A stretch of DNA of 64,000 nucleotides, taken from Ciona intestinalis. Lineage: Eukaryota; Chordata; Ascidiacea; Phlebobranchia; Cionidae. This document shows, in pieces, positions 36,833 to 61,000 of this stretch. Under the pieces are notes generated by a model. The model saw only the letters and a program-made list of their open reading frames with translations. It was not told the DNA's origin and made no database searches. Numbering within the stretch: the first letter of the stretch is position 1; each line of letters opens with the position of its first letter. The translations under genes and the position numbers were made by a program. The DNA is taken from contig NC_020167.2 in the NCBI RefSeq assembly GCF_000224145.3, positions 2,433,611 through 2,497,610 on the forward strand, read 5' to 3'.

Positions 36833-38171
36833 ATAGAGTACTTAAATAAAAGATGTTAGTGAACAGGTATATTTACTTTTTTATCAATATTATATGTGAT
36901 TTGATTTCTAGTATTCTTCATATATTGTTATTGATAATATAAAACACAATAATAAAAAGCACACAGACCTAGGCTATAAATATTAAAAATATTAAATATA
37001 TACAGTAAATTACAATATGTCTGTTTTTCTTCATGAAAACTATTTCTACTCTTACATTACTTATGATCAACTATAAATGCTTTGCATATTATCTTGATAA
37101 CGTTAAATATACTTACTTGAATTCTGGTTTGAATTACAGAAGGAATTGTCATATCTGTTGTTTCTTTCGTGGCCTAAGATCCTTCTACCAACTTGCTGAC
37201 CCATTATGTTTGAATTCCAGAAAAAATTGATTTTGAGTTATAACCTACGTTATTCGTATACATAGTATAAACTATTCTAAACAACAAAATTTCAATTTAA
37301 TGATAGCGTTAATGCTTATGTTATATTAATACAACAGCAATGCAACATTTTAAACGCCGTTGTGTCTGTGTGCAAGCAAAGGTTACCTCATCAACTGTTG
37401 TCTTTTTCATGCAAAGGTTACATTGCCAGCCTTGCAGACTTGTTCTAAGAAAGGCAGCAACCAATGTAATTTTTTCCCGCACAACTAATCGACGTCAACA
37501 GGGTCATCGCGATGGAAATGACGTAATTGTAAACACGGAACATAGAAACACTATTCGTGTGCAAATTTTGTTTTTGATCAATCATAGATGTCTAAACATA
37601 TGTTCCAATTTTTTGCTCACATCAATGGCGTATATTTAGGGCGTCTGCCTCTAACCCAAAGGTTTTGAATTTAAAGATTCGTGGCTGCTAATTTGCTATC
37701 ATTGTCGGCGTATGTGCCCTTATGCTGTAACCCAGTGGATCGATTGGGTTGCATAAACTGTCGGCCATATAATATATGAAAAAAAGGAAATTACAAAGTT
37801 ACAAAGTCGTAAGCTGACACGAGCAGGTGTTTCAAACAATCAAACAGAATTAAAACAACTCTAAAGTGTCATTTATTAAAAATTAAATAATGTGTGCTTG
37901 CATTCTTGCCAATCGGTGCTATCAGCACCAATATGGTACGTATAAAACAGCTGTGTCTCCACAAAATAAAATCCTTTACCATATAATAATAACGTTCTAT
38001 CACTACACAGCAGTAATTTATAACACAACTGTATACAATTTGTTTAGCAGTAATCTTTAACACAAAAAAATGAATGTTAAAGTTTAACATTTTTTGTTTT
38101 CAGTACATCAACCACAAATACTATTGCACAACCAAGTACACACACAACTGCACAAAAATTACCAAAAGAAA
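36833..38171. other. Intergenic spacer with a SINE fragment
   Basis: AT-rich sequence between the small plus-strand gene and the TMEM41B stop. It contains a decayed SINE at about 37636-37842 and a minus-strand AATAAA at 37872-37877 that may end TMEM41B transcripts. No further exon seen. Confidence 0.55.
37636..37842 (+). mobile_element. Decayed SINE copy
   Basis: Carries GGGCGTCTGCCTCTAACCCA and AAGGTTTTGAATTTAAAGAT from the tRNA-like head, TCATTGTCGGCGTATGTGCC from the middle, and AAGTCGTAAGCTGACACGAG from the tail. Large parts have diverged. Confidence 0.6.
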
Positions 38172-41100
38172 TCACTCATATTTATTTTTTAAGCGATTTT
38201 TAAACACAACTGGCAGCAAAGACAACACAGCAAGTACTGCCATAATCAGGATTCCTGTCCATGAGAATGCATCACCAGCAGTTGTAAGTTGATATAAAGT
38301 TGTTCCAGCCTGAAAAGTTTAAATATTAGAAATGTTTTAAACTTCTAATCATGCTTCCTTAAAATTCATAATTATTCAGAATTGGAAATTAAGAAACCAA
38401 AGCTGACTAAATGCTTTTACACATGGGACTTTTATAACTGCCTAATGCTTTGTTTAGGTGTATGTCAAGGCCAGACCATTTAAAGTTTTCAAGTATGTCT
38501 TACTTACAATCCCCCAGTGTAAAGCCGGCAAAAACTCTATGAAGCAAAAAAAGTTCTTACTTGTATGGCAATGAAAGATAGTGGAGCAACCCCAATGAAA
38601 GTAGCGAAGAAGAATATTGAAACTGGAATGTGAATAACCGGCGATACAATGTTGATGAACCAGTTGGGCAGAAACGGTGTAATTCGTAAAAACAACAAGT
38701 AATTAAAAAGGTGTTCCCTCTGCCCATCAACCTAGAACAAAATATTTTATTAAAAAAAATTTTGATTCAACTAATGTGAACAAACATACATACCACTTCG
38801 TTCCACTTTTGGACTCGCGCTGACAGATATTTGTCAACAATTGGCTTCCCGATAAAGAAAGAAATCATGTAACAACCAGTCGCACCAATGCCTGAACACT
38901 ATTTGTAAAATGTCATTAAAAACATTATAAAAATAATTTTCTTTACAAAAAGTAACAACATATAGGTACTTAGTCATGTTAACGTGTTATTTTACATTTT
39001 TAATTGTGGTATTTATTAATTATGAAAGAGTCAACCCATTTTTATATTTGTTTGTGTTTCTTAAAAACATAACTTACCAAACAAACAAGGAACAGTGCAA
39101 TGTAGAAGGGGTAAAGAAATCCAGATAAAATACTGAGAAACACTGAGCCTGGGATTGCGAAAGTTTGAAGACTTCAGGGGAAAACATTTCGTTAAGAAAA
39201 TTAAATGTAACAGTTTGTAGTTTTTTCATGCAGCATCATTGTTTTCACTAGTGTTACCAACAATTAAGCTGTTGTTGTTGTTGTTGTTAGTAATATATAA
39301 ATGTGTTATGAAGAATAACAAGCACAAATATACACACACAAACACAATTTGATGATAAAACTATGACCTCGACTTGTTATTTCATCATAAAAATGATAAG
39401 TAAGCAAAAACTAACCAAGATGCTCAAAGCTGTATGACAAACTTATTCTCAAATATATTATAGTGTTTTGTAAAAAAATGAGTAATAGTAATTAGCAATT
39501 CAGGCAAACATAAGCATATCGTTGCACCAAAGGATACAATATGTAAGTAATAAAAAATGCTGAGGTAACTTCATAGTAGTACATGTCCTTATATTTCGAT
39601 AAGACCCTCCCAAGTTCCTTGGCATCCTCCATATCTCTCGGCAACTTTACTTTGGCTTTCTCATCTCTGTGATTGACTCAGTTTTAAATATAGTCTTTAA
39701 CACGGTCCCTTTAATTAGTGCATGTCCGCTCTGTCCACAATGTAGTGAATATTGTGGACAAAGCAGACAGTGAACACAGAGGAGATAGCGGACATAGAGA
39801 ATATTGTGGGCATAATAGCGGACATGCACTAAATTAAGGAACCCGTTTTTTACTTTATAAAACTAAAGTGATACATAAACTACCAATTCCTAAAACTTTG
39901 CATTAGAATTAGAATATCTGAATATGTGTTTGAATGACGTTTTTTGTTAACCCCATTAAAACAAAAACAGGTATTAACCAGAATTTTTATAAATGATATA
40001 AACTTACACTTCGAGTTCAGGAAAATTATTGTAAACGGAGTATATGAGTGCAGAAGCTGAGATGAATATTACAACCAGAACAAAGATTGAAAACTTCGTA
40101 GAATCTGATTTTTTCTCTGTAATGAAAAATTACAGTATTTATTTTAAGAAAAAATAATTTTTTAAATGTCTGTCATACAGTCAAAGCATATATGAAAAGC
40201 GTTGAATTTTCATATTTTAAACTGGGCCTTATTTTTAAAGCAAAGTTGGCTTTCACAAACCTATCAATGGCAGTCTTTCTTCCTCAAGGTAACCATACAG
40301 AGGACCTTTTAGTCTAAACTTATGCAAGCGTGGTATTGGAACTGGTAATTGTGACAGTTCCGGCTCGTTTCTAAGTTTACTCATATAGTTGATGTTGGAT
40401 TTTGGAAGAGTTAACTGTGTCCGCTTTTGGTCATTGGACATAACATGAAGTGTGTGTTCCAATCCTTCAAGCAGAGATGATCTGCGATTGTCATTGAAAG
40501 GATATGAATTCATTTGAGAGTTTGAACATCCCGAGTTTAAATAAGCAGGGTAAGACACAGTCATTAGACTCTTGCTGCCAACAGGTGTAGAAGGGGGTGT
40601 TGCGTTTATGGGCAAAGTCTGATTATTATTGGCATCATTTTCTCCATCGAAACTCTCTCTTTTTCTCCAAAGCCTTTGTACCAGGTTTGAAGTGTTGAAA
40701 TATTTGGTAAGATCAGCATACGAAGTTTTCTCTGAATCCTTTGTTGAGTTGGTTGTTGGAAGAAGAGATTCACTTCGAATCCATAACCACTTTTTATACC
40801 AATCCATACCAAGCATTGCTGGGTAAAGACTCCACTTTGAATAAAAATGGCAGAAATCAGGTCATGACCTACTTTTTTCTTTTAGTGGCCACTTCTAAAC
40901 AGTGTGAATACACAAGTAATAGAGTAACATACACAGAATGAGAAAACAATATTAAATACCAAGAAATATAAACATTATAACTGACAACCTATGCTTTTAA
41001 AACTACCAAGAATAAAACTTTGCAACTAATACAAGATTTTTATGATTTAAATAACTTGTAAGCTTGCTACCTAATATATGGCAACTTAAGCACTTTCAAT

Positions 41101-43028
41101 CACAGCATATATTGCACCATATCTGAACCTTCTACTTAATGGCTACTTATATAATAGCTAGGTGCACGAAGTCCAGTATCAGAAGTAATAACCACACTTA
41201 GAATGAACTTTGCTCCCAGCACAAAAACATCTCTTCCCTGAAGCCAAATACAAAGAAGAAAAAAGAAAAGAGAGAGAAAAAGAGAGAGGATAAAACACCA
41301 GTGATTTGTGGCTGGATCAAAACAAACCTTTTCACCTGTTATGTAGCTTGTTTGCAAAATAATAAAACAATGTGAAACAGTTGGGCAATTACGACAAATT
41401 CATACAATTTAAGCTGAGTTGTGGATCCTAAGTAAACATTTGCCAAAAAACAAAATTGCATTGTTCTTGTTAAGATAGAGATTGAAAACAACTAAATATG
41501 AGAAAGAAATTATAAATCTTTGCCGATGCAAACCAAGATGGAAAAGTACTGGTGATATAAGAATGTGGACTCAATGACCTTTGTACTATTTATCCCCAGG
41601 ACAAAAATCAGACTTTACTGTTTGTTTGTGAGCGATACAAATATATTCAACCTCAAGTTAATGATTAGAAACTATTACGAAACAAATTCCAACTAAACAA
41701 TGACAACACTATGTTATGTGTGTGACCTAATAGGTAACAGGGTAATTTCACAGTGTTTGCGTTAGAATACACAACACCATATTGGTGGCGGATAAGTTTA
41801 CACAGCAAGACCCACACATTTGAGTAAATAAACTAATGACCGATTTTTTTGCTTCCGTACAAAGTCGGCTTGTGTAAAACTAATGTGTTTTTTTTTTACA
41901 AATTTGATGCAGATATTGTCAGTTGTTAAACTATGGTCATGCATAACCAAAATATAACAAAAAAGTAACATATTATATTATATTGCAGCTGCTATACTCT
42001 CTAGGTTGGCACTGGTAAACTTTGACTGTCACCATTAGCTATCTATGTTTCTCATTTAAGCGATGGTATTGTATTGATAACATGAAGAGTGAGAACACGC
42101 AAGGTATGAAGAGTGAAGTAACCCTGCTATCTGTGGCTTATCACCAAGTTCTAAGATATTGTGATGGACTGATGGTAATTGTTTAGCTGATGACCAGAAA
42201 TTGTTTTGATCTAAAAATGTACCGTCGGTCTCCCTGGTACCCGCTGTCTAACTTTTATTGCAAAAAGTTTGACATAAGTGTCGAAAATTAACTTCGAAAA
42301 TGCAGGAAAACATGCTGCGTCATTGCGAGATTAAAACTGGCAATTATACGTAACATATTCCTATTGTGACCTAAAATATCATTATTGTGACGAAATAAAT
42401 CTTTAACCTTACGCAAGTCAGGCGAATTACAGTATAAAAAGCATATTTTCAAAACAAATTTTCAACACGCATGCCTGACTCTTTTGCAAGAAAAATTATA
42501 CAACTGGTATCAGTAAGGGCTATGGGAACATTTTAAAACCAAAAACTTCACTGGTTACTAGCAAAAAATCTCCTGTCCCAACTGCTTATGGTTAATGCCA
42601 GGTTTAACAGTGAATGTAATTATGTAGTAATATACCGTAGTACTATTTTGAGCAGTTGTTGGAGTGGATTCTGAGATAATTGGTTTAATTCCTTTGTAAG
42701 ATTTTCATTTGTTTTATTAACACAGACAATCAAAATATTTTCATTTTAAATTAATATCATTTTTCATCGTTCATTAAAAGGGCAAACAGCCGAACAAAAA
42801 CAACATAAAAGAGATTAATGGCAGCTCTCCTGATAATCATTCTCACAGCTAGGATTAGCCTAGGTAATAGGTTGGTTGGGTGTAAAGTTTGAGTTTGGTG
42901 GAGGAGGATATTTCAATGGCACCAAATATGTTGAAAACCAACTTACCATCAATATTACTTGATGTTTCAGGTGTTATCTCCTGTTCTCTTCGTCCAACTT
43001 GTTCAACGACAGGTCTTCTTTGTGACAT
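38172..43028 (-). CDS. TMEM41B: TMEM41B, ER lipid scramblase with VTT domain
   Basis: Minus-strand exons in phase: 42947-43028, 40008-40116, 39538-39666, 39078-39171, 38794-38898, 38561-38731 and 38172-38309, giving 275 residues (human 291). A further exon, 40261-40818 (558 bases, phase 1 at both ends), can be included without breaking the frame, giving 461 residues. Seen: Met-start arm, first membrane segment (IFVLVVIFISASALIYSVYN), KLPRDMEDAKELGRVLSKYK, the re-entrant loop region LQTFAIPGSVFLSILSGFLY, CSGIGATGCYMISFFIGKP, FLRITPFLPNWFINIVSPVI, and the C-terminal AGTTLYQLTTAGDAFSWTG. Nearly every block matches vertebrate TMEM41B, not TMEM41A. TMEM41B moves phospholipids between ER leaflets and supports autophagosome formation, lipoprotein secretion and flavivirus and coronavirus replication. 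The start ATG is in the small first exon, as in vertebrates. Confidence 0.92.
39704..39843. mobile_element. MITE of about 140 bases with long terminal inverted repeats
   Basis: Left end GGTCCCTTTAATTAGTGCAT then GTCCGCT, and right end AGCGGACATGCACTAAATTA then AGGAACC, are inverted copies with few changes over about 27 bases. The middle repeats TTGTGG and GCGGACAT motifs. It lies in a TMEM41B intron. It is unrelated to the GGGTGGGG family here. Confidence 0.8.
40261..40818 (-). CDS. TMEM41B: Symmetric extra exon of TMEM41B (possible cassette or alternative start)
   Basis: An open stretch of 186 codons bounded by a CCCAG acceptor at 40818 and a G/GTTTGTG donor at 40261. Both ends are phase 1, as are the flanking TMEM41B exons, so it can be inserted or skipped cleanly. 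It also carries an ATG two bases inside, so it could start a separate transcript. The encoded piece is Ser/Asn/Pro-rich, hydrophilic, with a Trp-rich start (MLGMDWYKKWLWIRSE) and a proline-rich end (LPVPIPRLHKFRLKGPLYGY). It would extend the cytosolic N-terminal arm. I know of no counterpart in vertebrate TMEM41B. Confidence 0.6.
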
Positions 43029-43821
43029 TTTTTATAATTAATAACTTTCTGGTATGTTCCAAATATATATACAAGTTCTGATAATACAATATCACAGCTT
43101 AAAAAAAGGCGTTGTTACAAATTCTACACACACTATACGCTAAAGCAAAACTAATTGCAAAACTAGCTAGCAGAGTAGCAGACGCAAATTCATGTTTAAA
43201 TCTGAATTTATAATATTGTAGAATAATTCAACTACTGTTTAGTTATGCGATTACTGCTGCATTTGTAAACAATAACGAGTAATTTAATAATTTATTTATT
43301 AAGCTACTAAGAAATAGATTCAGCCGACCACAGCCAGCGAAACGGCATGACAAGCTAAAGTGATTTCAAGCGTGACGAATATCAGCTGATTTTCAGAACA
43401 AAGGATATGACGTAATTCAACAATAGATAACTTACTGTATACGCATATCGCAGGCAAATATTTCATGAATCCGTAAAGTATATTCAAACGTAATGCGTAT
43501 TCCGAGTTAGGTGCAAATTTTACAATCCCGATGCCCTGTACTGTGGGGCCAAAAATGTAAATTTTCCAGACCTAACCACTTTCTTTGTTGCGAAAACAAG
43601 TATCTACACTATTTTGTGTTTTACATTTGTATAATATTTCTCTGAAACAACATAAATAAATCTAAAAATAACATTTTGAAAAGAACAATATAAACTCTGT
43701 TAAAATAAGTGATTCGATGTCACAAGAAACAAAAATCTGCAAATAAAAAACTTGTTCAAGTTAATTGTTTAAAGAACAAAGAAAATACAAAAAGTACCGT
43801 GGAAACACAAAACAGAGTTAA
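43029..43821. other. Spacer between TMEM41B start and HELLS stop
   Basis: Both neighbours run on the minus strand. It contains the presumed TMEM41B promoter and HELLS 3' UTR. No exon or repeat recognised. Confidence 0.55.
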
Positions 43822-55697
<11,876 letters not shown>

Positions 55698-56333
55698 CCT
55701 ATACCTTAAACTACACTGCTCCAAAGTGACTGTGTGATCAGCAAGGTAAAAACGACAATTTCAAATTTGTACATGCACATAGAATTTTTGGACGTCGAAA
55801 TCGATCAGCATTTCAAGTTTTATCGCCGAAAACAAGCGTTTTTCCCGCGTAAATCTTAAGAAACATAGATAATTTTTTACAATATTTGTTTGGGGAGTGC
55901 CAAAATCTGCGTATGCGTGTAGCATATACTACGATGAATTGATGACAACAAATGGTAACCACTTTATATTTATTATGTCGAACTAGTGCAAAAAATGTAG
56001 CTGGATGCAAAAGAAGTAAAGTGCGTGAGAATTATGACGTCGAGAGAAAATCGGATTTTACCACAGAAGAACAAAAGTTTATTTATTCCCTGACACGAGA
56101 GAGCAGCAAGTGTCAGCTGGGCTTCAGTTTCCTGTTGCTTATTTGTATCGCTTGTATGTAGTTTATTAATTCACTGTACTGTCTAGTTATTACTTATTTA
56201 AAGGTTTAATTTATTTTCTAGTGGTGTATAAGCGGTATACATACTAAATTTATTGACTTTATCCTAAATTAATAAACTAAAAACCGACTTTTGTGGGGGT
56301 TTGATTAGCGTGTTTTGTTTACTGCCATTAAGA
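55698..56333. promoter_or_regulatory. Shared upstream region of divergent HELLS and JARID2-like genes
   Basis: The HELLS ATG (minus) and the JARID2-like ATG (plus) are 636 bases apart and face away from each other, so this must hold both promoters unless there are far 5' exons. An AG three bases before the plus-strand ATG could accept a spliced leader or a 5' UTR exon. No clear coding exon is seen. Confidence 0.5.
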
Positions 56334-57398
56334 ATGTCATCGGAAAGACCAAAGAGATCACGCAAAATAATAAATTACGAAGAAGATACGCTACATTGGG
56401 TGGAACAGAAAGAACTGCACAAAGCTTTAATGAGATCTTTACAAGAAAAAGAATCACCTTTAAAGAATGAATCACATAATCAACTAGGAGACATTCATGG
56501 AGGTTTAAAGGAAAATCCAGAACCAGAAATATGTCTGAAAAAGATAGAAAACACTGAAACAAGTTCATCAACTGTAAAGATCCTACGTAATCCACGGGTT
56601 GCAGCTCTGTCTCCAAGAGTTTTACTAACTTCACTTGACTCACACTCTAGTTCAAATGAGTCTGACCGGGAAGATGTTAAAAGAAGGAAAAAGAAAGTAA
56701 AACCTAAAACAAAATATACCAAACATAGGAGTATTGTTGGCCATAACAACAAAGCTGAAAAGAAGGTTACAAATAAACATGAGGACTCGTGTGGTCTTAG
56801 ACTAACGAGACTGCAATCAAAACTTCTTGAAGAAGCTGAACTATTTAAACCAATGATTAATTCTAACAAGAACTTTCTAGAAACCTGTGAATCATCCTCT
56901 GCTCATGAAATGGCTATGTGTCAAGTAACTCTAGAAAACATTGCTGGTGCCTTGAATGACAGTAACCTACAAACCCCTAGAAAAAAACTATTGTTTAACA
57001 AAGATGGTGTCACTGAATCCATGAAGAATGATGTTGAGAGCAGCCCATCCTCACGTCTCCGTGCTCAGCGAAAGTTTGCATCAAATGCATCCCCTCCTCA
57101 AACACGAAGTAACAGTCCTGTCAAAATGCACAGACAAAAACAAACTGTGGCTTGGAATTCAACCAAGGAAAAAAAGCAAAAATTAATCTCCACACACCCT
57201 GAACTAGTAGGGTTCGCAAAGTCTTCGAAAACTGTGACACAAGTTGAAACCAAAGTTGTCAGAAATGGAAACACACGCAGTAAAATACGTAACACTAGAA
57301 AACCAAAATCAGTTTTTAATGGTGTCCCGAAAACAGATGCTTTCCTGTCTTACCTATGCTTCAGAAACACTTCTTTAAAAAGAAACTTGTTTGATTAA
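56334..57398 (+). CDS. JARID2-like: JARID2 N-terminal-like protein without ARID/JmjC (PRC2 cofactor module)
   Basis: One open exon of 354 residues. The start MSSERPKRSRKIINYEEDTL, then WVEQKELHKALMRSLQE, matches the JARID2 N-terminus (SKERPKR..., W.EE..V.K.L..SLKE), which contains the ubiquitin-interaction motif that reads H2AK119ub. RLRAQRKFASNASP (Lys247) matches the block around JARID2 Lys116 (LQAQRKFAQS), the site methylated by PRC2 that then activates PRC2 through EED. Further on RSNSPVK matches the following STTPVK, and VPKTDAFLSYLCFRN at the end matches KPKTEDFLTFLCLRG. The protein then stops. JmjN, ARID, JmjC and zinc finger (about two thirds of JARID2) are absent and not found downstream on this strand. 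So it has the PRC2-binding and stimulating part alone. The intronless build suggests retroposition or loss of later exons; splicing to distant exons cannot be excluded. Polyadenylation signal at 57642. Confidence 0.72.
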   Translation: MSSERPKRSRKIINYEEDTLHWVEQKELHKALMRSLQEKESPLKNESHNQLGDIHGGLKENPEPEICLKKIENTETSSSTVKILRNPRVAALSPRVLLTSLDSHSSSNESDREDVKRRKKKVKPKTKYTKHRSIVGHNNKAEKKVTNKHEDSCGLRLTRLQSKLLEEAELFKPMINSNKNFLETCESSSAHEMAMCQVTLENIAGALNDSNLQTPRKKLLFNKDGVTESMKNDVESSPSSRLRAQRKFASNASPPQTRSNSPVKMHRQKQTVAWNSTKEKKQKLISTHPELVGFAKSSKTVTQVETKVVRNGNTRSKIRNTRKPKSVFNGVPKTDAFLSYLCFRNTSLKRNLFD

Positions 57399-58027
57399 AC
57401 TACTTTGTTTTCACAATATAATCTTTTGGTTTTATTCCATAAATACACAGAATGATGCATCAGGTTAAGCTGTGTGGTATTTTAATGAGCATATACGAAC
57501 ATTCCTTAATTGTGAATTCAAAATCACAGCTAATTAATCTTTTTTCACTTCAACTTTCCCGGTGTTGCATATAATAACCACAAGACATTTTTATCCCTGA
57601 GAGCTTGATGTTGTCTATGTGTAGAACACAGTACAGATTGTAATAAATACTGAATATTGTTCGTGTAATTACTTATACCAATTCAAATTGGAAAACAGTT
57701 TAGATCACGCCAAAGTGTATACTTGCAAAACAGACAGTTTTAAATGAAATACAGACATATAAAAGTAATTTAAATAAGCAAAATAAAACAAGCTTTTAAC
57801 AACCATTAACAGGCAATATAGGTGCACATTTAAATTTTAACCCAGAATTTAAAAATATCTGTGCATACTGCATACATATCCTGTCAATCAATGTATAAGC
57901 TTATTAATTTATTAACAATTACAGTAAATCCACACGCTTGTTATTTAAACCAGTAAACCACAGATAAAAAAATTAGAAACCAGACAGAACAATAAAAAAA
58001 CAAATAAAAAACTTCATGCTTTTTGAG
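57399..58027. other. Spacer between convergent JARID2-like and HUS1 genes
   Basis: AT-rich, with a plus-strand AATAAA at 57642-57647 and a minus-strand AATAAA at 57908-57913, about 115 bases past the HUS1 stop. No exon seen, including none that would continue JARID2. Confidence 0.6.
57642..57647 (+). terminator. Possible polyadenylation signal of the JARID2-like gene
   Basis: AATAAA about 245 bases after the stop, the first clear hexamer on this strand. Confidence 0.4.
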
Positions 58028-61000
58028 TTACACTGCAACTACTGGGATAAAATATTGCAACGAAATGTCGTCATGTACAAGGAAGAAGTGTACAGCGGAC
58101 TGATCCACTATATCTGCAAGTAAATAGTTAAGATATGTTGTAATGTATCTATACAGCATGAACTTACTGCAAATCACTTTGTATGGGTTGATCTGTTGGC
58201 CTGCTAGGAACTGTAACAATTTCTTGACATCAATTCGTGCCGATGCCATCTCACTTGGTGGCCACAACTTTGATGGAGCTTGGGAGTCCCCATCTGGATC
58301 ATAGGGAGGGATTTCAAGATCGCTGAACCTGATGTAGATCATTTTTACTTAATATTTGATCAAATAAAATATAATAACATGAACAAGTAGCAGTACTTTA
58401 ATTGGAAAATAATTTTAAGGATCACAATCCTACTATACCAAAATACTCTTTATGTTGATGTGCAAAAATAGTATATATATATGGACATACGGTAATGCCC
58501 CATAGGCGGTTATACGCATTTTAAAGTTTATATGAAAAGACATGCATGTACATGCTGGGTCCACTGGCATTCTTTTCCATACAATTCAGAATACGTATAT
58601 TGGTGCATTCAATACAGTAAGTAAGTAAGGTTTAAGGCAAGTCACACACTGTATCAAATAGGTTTGAAGTGTGAGTAAAAGTAGATGTATCATTTACACA
58701 CTAATATTCTTACAAACAATCAAAAAGTTAATATAAACCTGGTTGTTGCAGAAACGAGTTCAGTTTCAACTTTCAAAGCAAAATCTCCTTCTTGGTTTCC
58801 AGACAAAGTGAGGTAACTACTTAGATTCTTCAATCTTTCAACAATGTGTTTCACCTGCAGGAGTGAAGACAATTGAAAAAGTGCGTTTTGTATTTTAGGC
58901 AAGGGAATTCATGGTTTTTAGTGACCACCTAACTAATTGCCTTAAAACCAATGTAGTCTGTTACACTCAAAACAACTGTTTATTTTCTCAGCTTCAAATT
59001 TTTTTGTAATTTGCTGCTTTGAATTGTCGAACGAAGAATATATAGACAAGCCTGTACTGTTGACAATGACATCCATAGAAAATATCTTAATAAATACTTA
59101 CAGTTTTTAGAGGCGGTAAACATAAACTGACATGAAAGTCTGGCATCTCTGGTTCTTGGTATTCACCCCACAGACTACTGGGAATAACGGATACAGGAAT
59201 GTCATGCGTCACAATCCGTGCAGTGCTGGATAATGATGGCTGGAAGTAAAATAATATAATATGTAGAAGCATATTCAGTTACATGTTAAATGAGTTCTAC
59301 TATGATTTATAGTCTTGGGGTGGCTAGCATTTATATTTTAATTAGGTGTACCAGGTTTAATGTCTGATTTACTAGTTTGCTACTATTGTGGGCAGTGTGT
59401 TCTTGGGCATGATAATTATTGCTCCAAACTAATTCATTCGTGTTTTAATAGTTGCAATTTAAAACATAATAAAAATAGTCATTAATTACCATTAGTATCA
59501 GTCAAAGGGTTATTCCTTACCAACTCGATTTCCACAGTGAGACAGGGAACTTGCTTTTTGGTGAGCTTAATTTTCAAAGACTTTGCATTATTCGCAGACT
59601 TTATTGCACGACATAAATTTTCAGCAACAATTTCCAAATAAATTTCATTTAACTCGTATTCATTCACACCATCCATTCGGTATTCGTCAAAAAAATTCGC
59701 CTAAAATAAACACAATAGTTACGCTATGGAAGCAAGCATTATTTCTACACAGTACGCATGCTCATCTTTTTGCTATATTAATTTAACATGACTTTTGTTA
59801 TTACAAATAAAATAATAAAAAAAATTCATGTTATGTTTTTGATTATGAACATCTTACCTGTTTCAATTCACACCACATGCTAACTCCACCATTTGCGACT
59901 TGATCAGGAAGAATGAAAAACATCTTTTCCTTTGTTAATCGAATAGAACATTTCTTTAATAGCTTGCTGATGGTATTCACAACATCTGAAAAGAGATATA
60001 ATTGGCTTTAATTTGCAGCTTAATCAAAACAAAATATTTGAAACTGGTGATAACATGACACTTAACATAACACAATGATATAAAAAATTCTCCATTTCCT
60101 TGAAAAAGCTGTGTTTTTCGGCGATTCTTTTTAAACTAGGTAAAACATAACAGTGGCCTAACAATACCCTGTAAATCATATGAGGTATTCTTTGAAGGGT
60201 TGTGAGATAACAAGAGAAGGCATTCATTTAGCTGGTGATCTGTGAAAATTTGTTTTCCAAATGTTCCTTAGGCCTCAATGATTTACACTGAATAAATTTC
60301 AATTGGGGAAAAAGTTGGGTGTTTATGTTGAAAAATCAACTTTAAAAATGCGCAAAAAGATGTTTTGTGAGATTACTGACATATCATGTTTCATGTACTT
60401 TCAAAGTTAAACTAACAGGCCTATCAGTGAAACAAAAGGGAATATTTTAAAACCAAAATGTTTACTGTTCACCCGCTAACGGATTAATGCAAGAGAATTG
60501 TTGCACATCAAGACACTATCCAATCACTATTACACTCAACAAGTAGAGAAAGAGTTTAAATCAGCAAAGTTTTCTCAGCACAACACTGTTATATAAAAAC
60601 CAGTAAAATGTTGAACAAGTGGATTGACTGAGACTTCACTAAACCGCAGCCATTTATTTTGCTTCTAACCTAAAGGTTACGGGTACAAAGCTTGTCACTG
60701 CTTCTATTGTCTTGCATAAGTCTTTTGACAAGACACGTAACGACAATTGCTGAACCCAGTCATCAGCACGCATTAATTGGTTCTACAAATTCTCAGCTAT
60801 CATTTTTATAAAAAACAAAAATAAACACCTACAAAGTTACATAGGTAGTGACTCCTGACTCGTAAGCGGGTACGAGGTGTATGAAACAGAACCCTGCTAG
60901 TGAGGAGTCTTCCCTCCCCCACTTTATTTACTAACCCCTAACCACTAACCCCCATAACCACTAACTACTAACCCCCTAACCATTAACAGCTAAGCCTTTA

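Noticed and set aside
41136-41357. Minus-strand 73-codon hydrophobic frame in TMEM41B intron
   Set aside because: Low-complexity Leu/Phe-rich reading of an AGAGAGAA tract, with no splice or family support.
56305-56869. Minus-strand frames of 112 and 124 codons
   Set aside because: They lie opposite the JARID2-like exon, which has block-wise homology on the plus strand.
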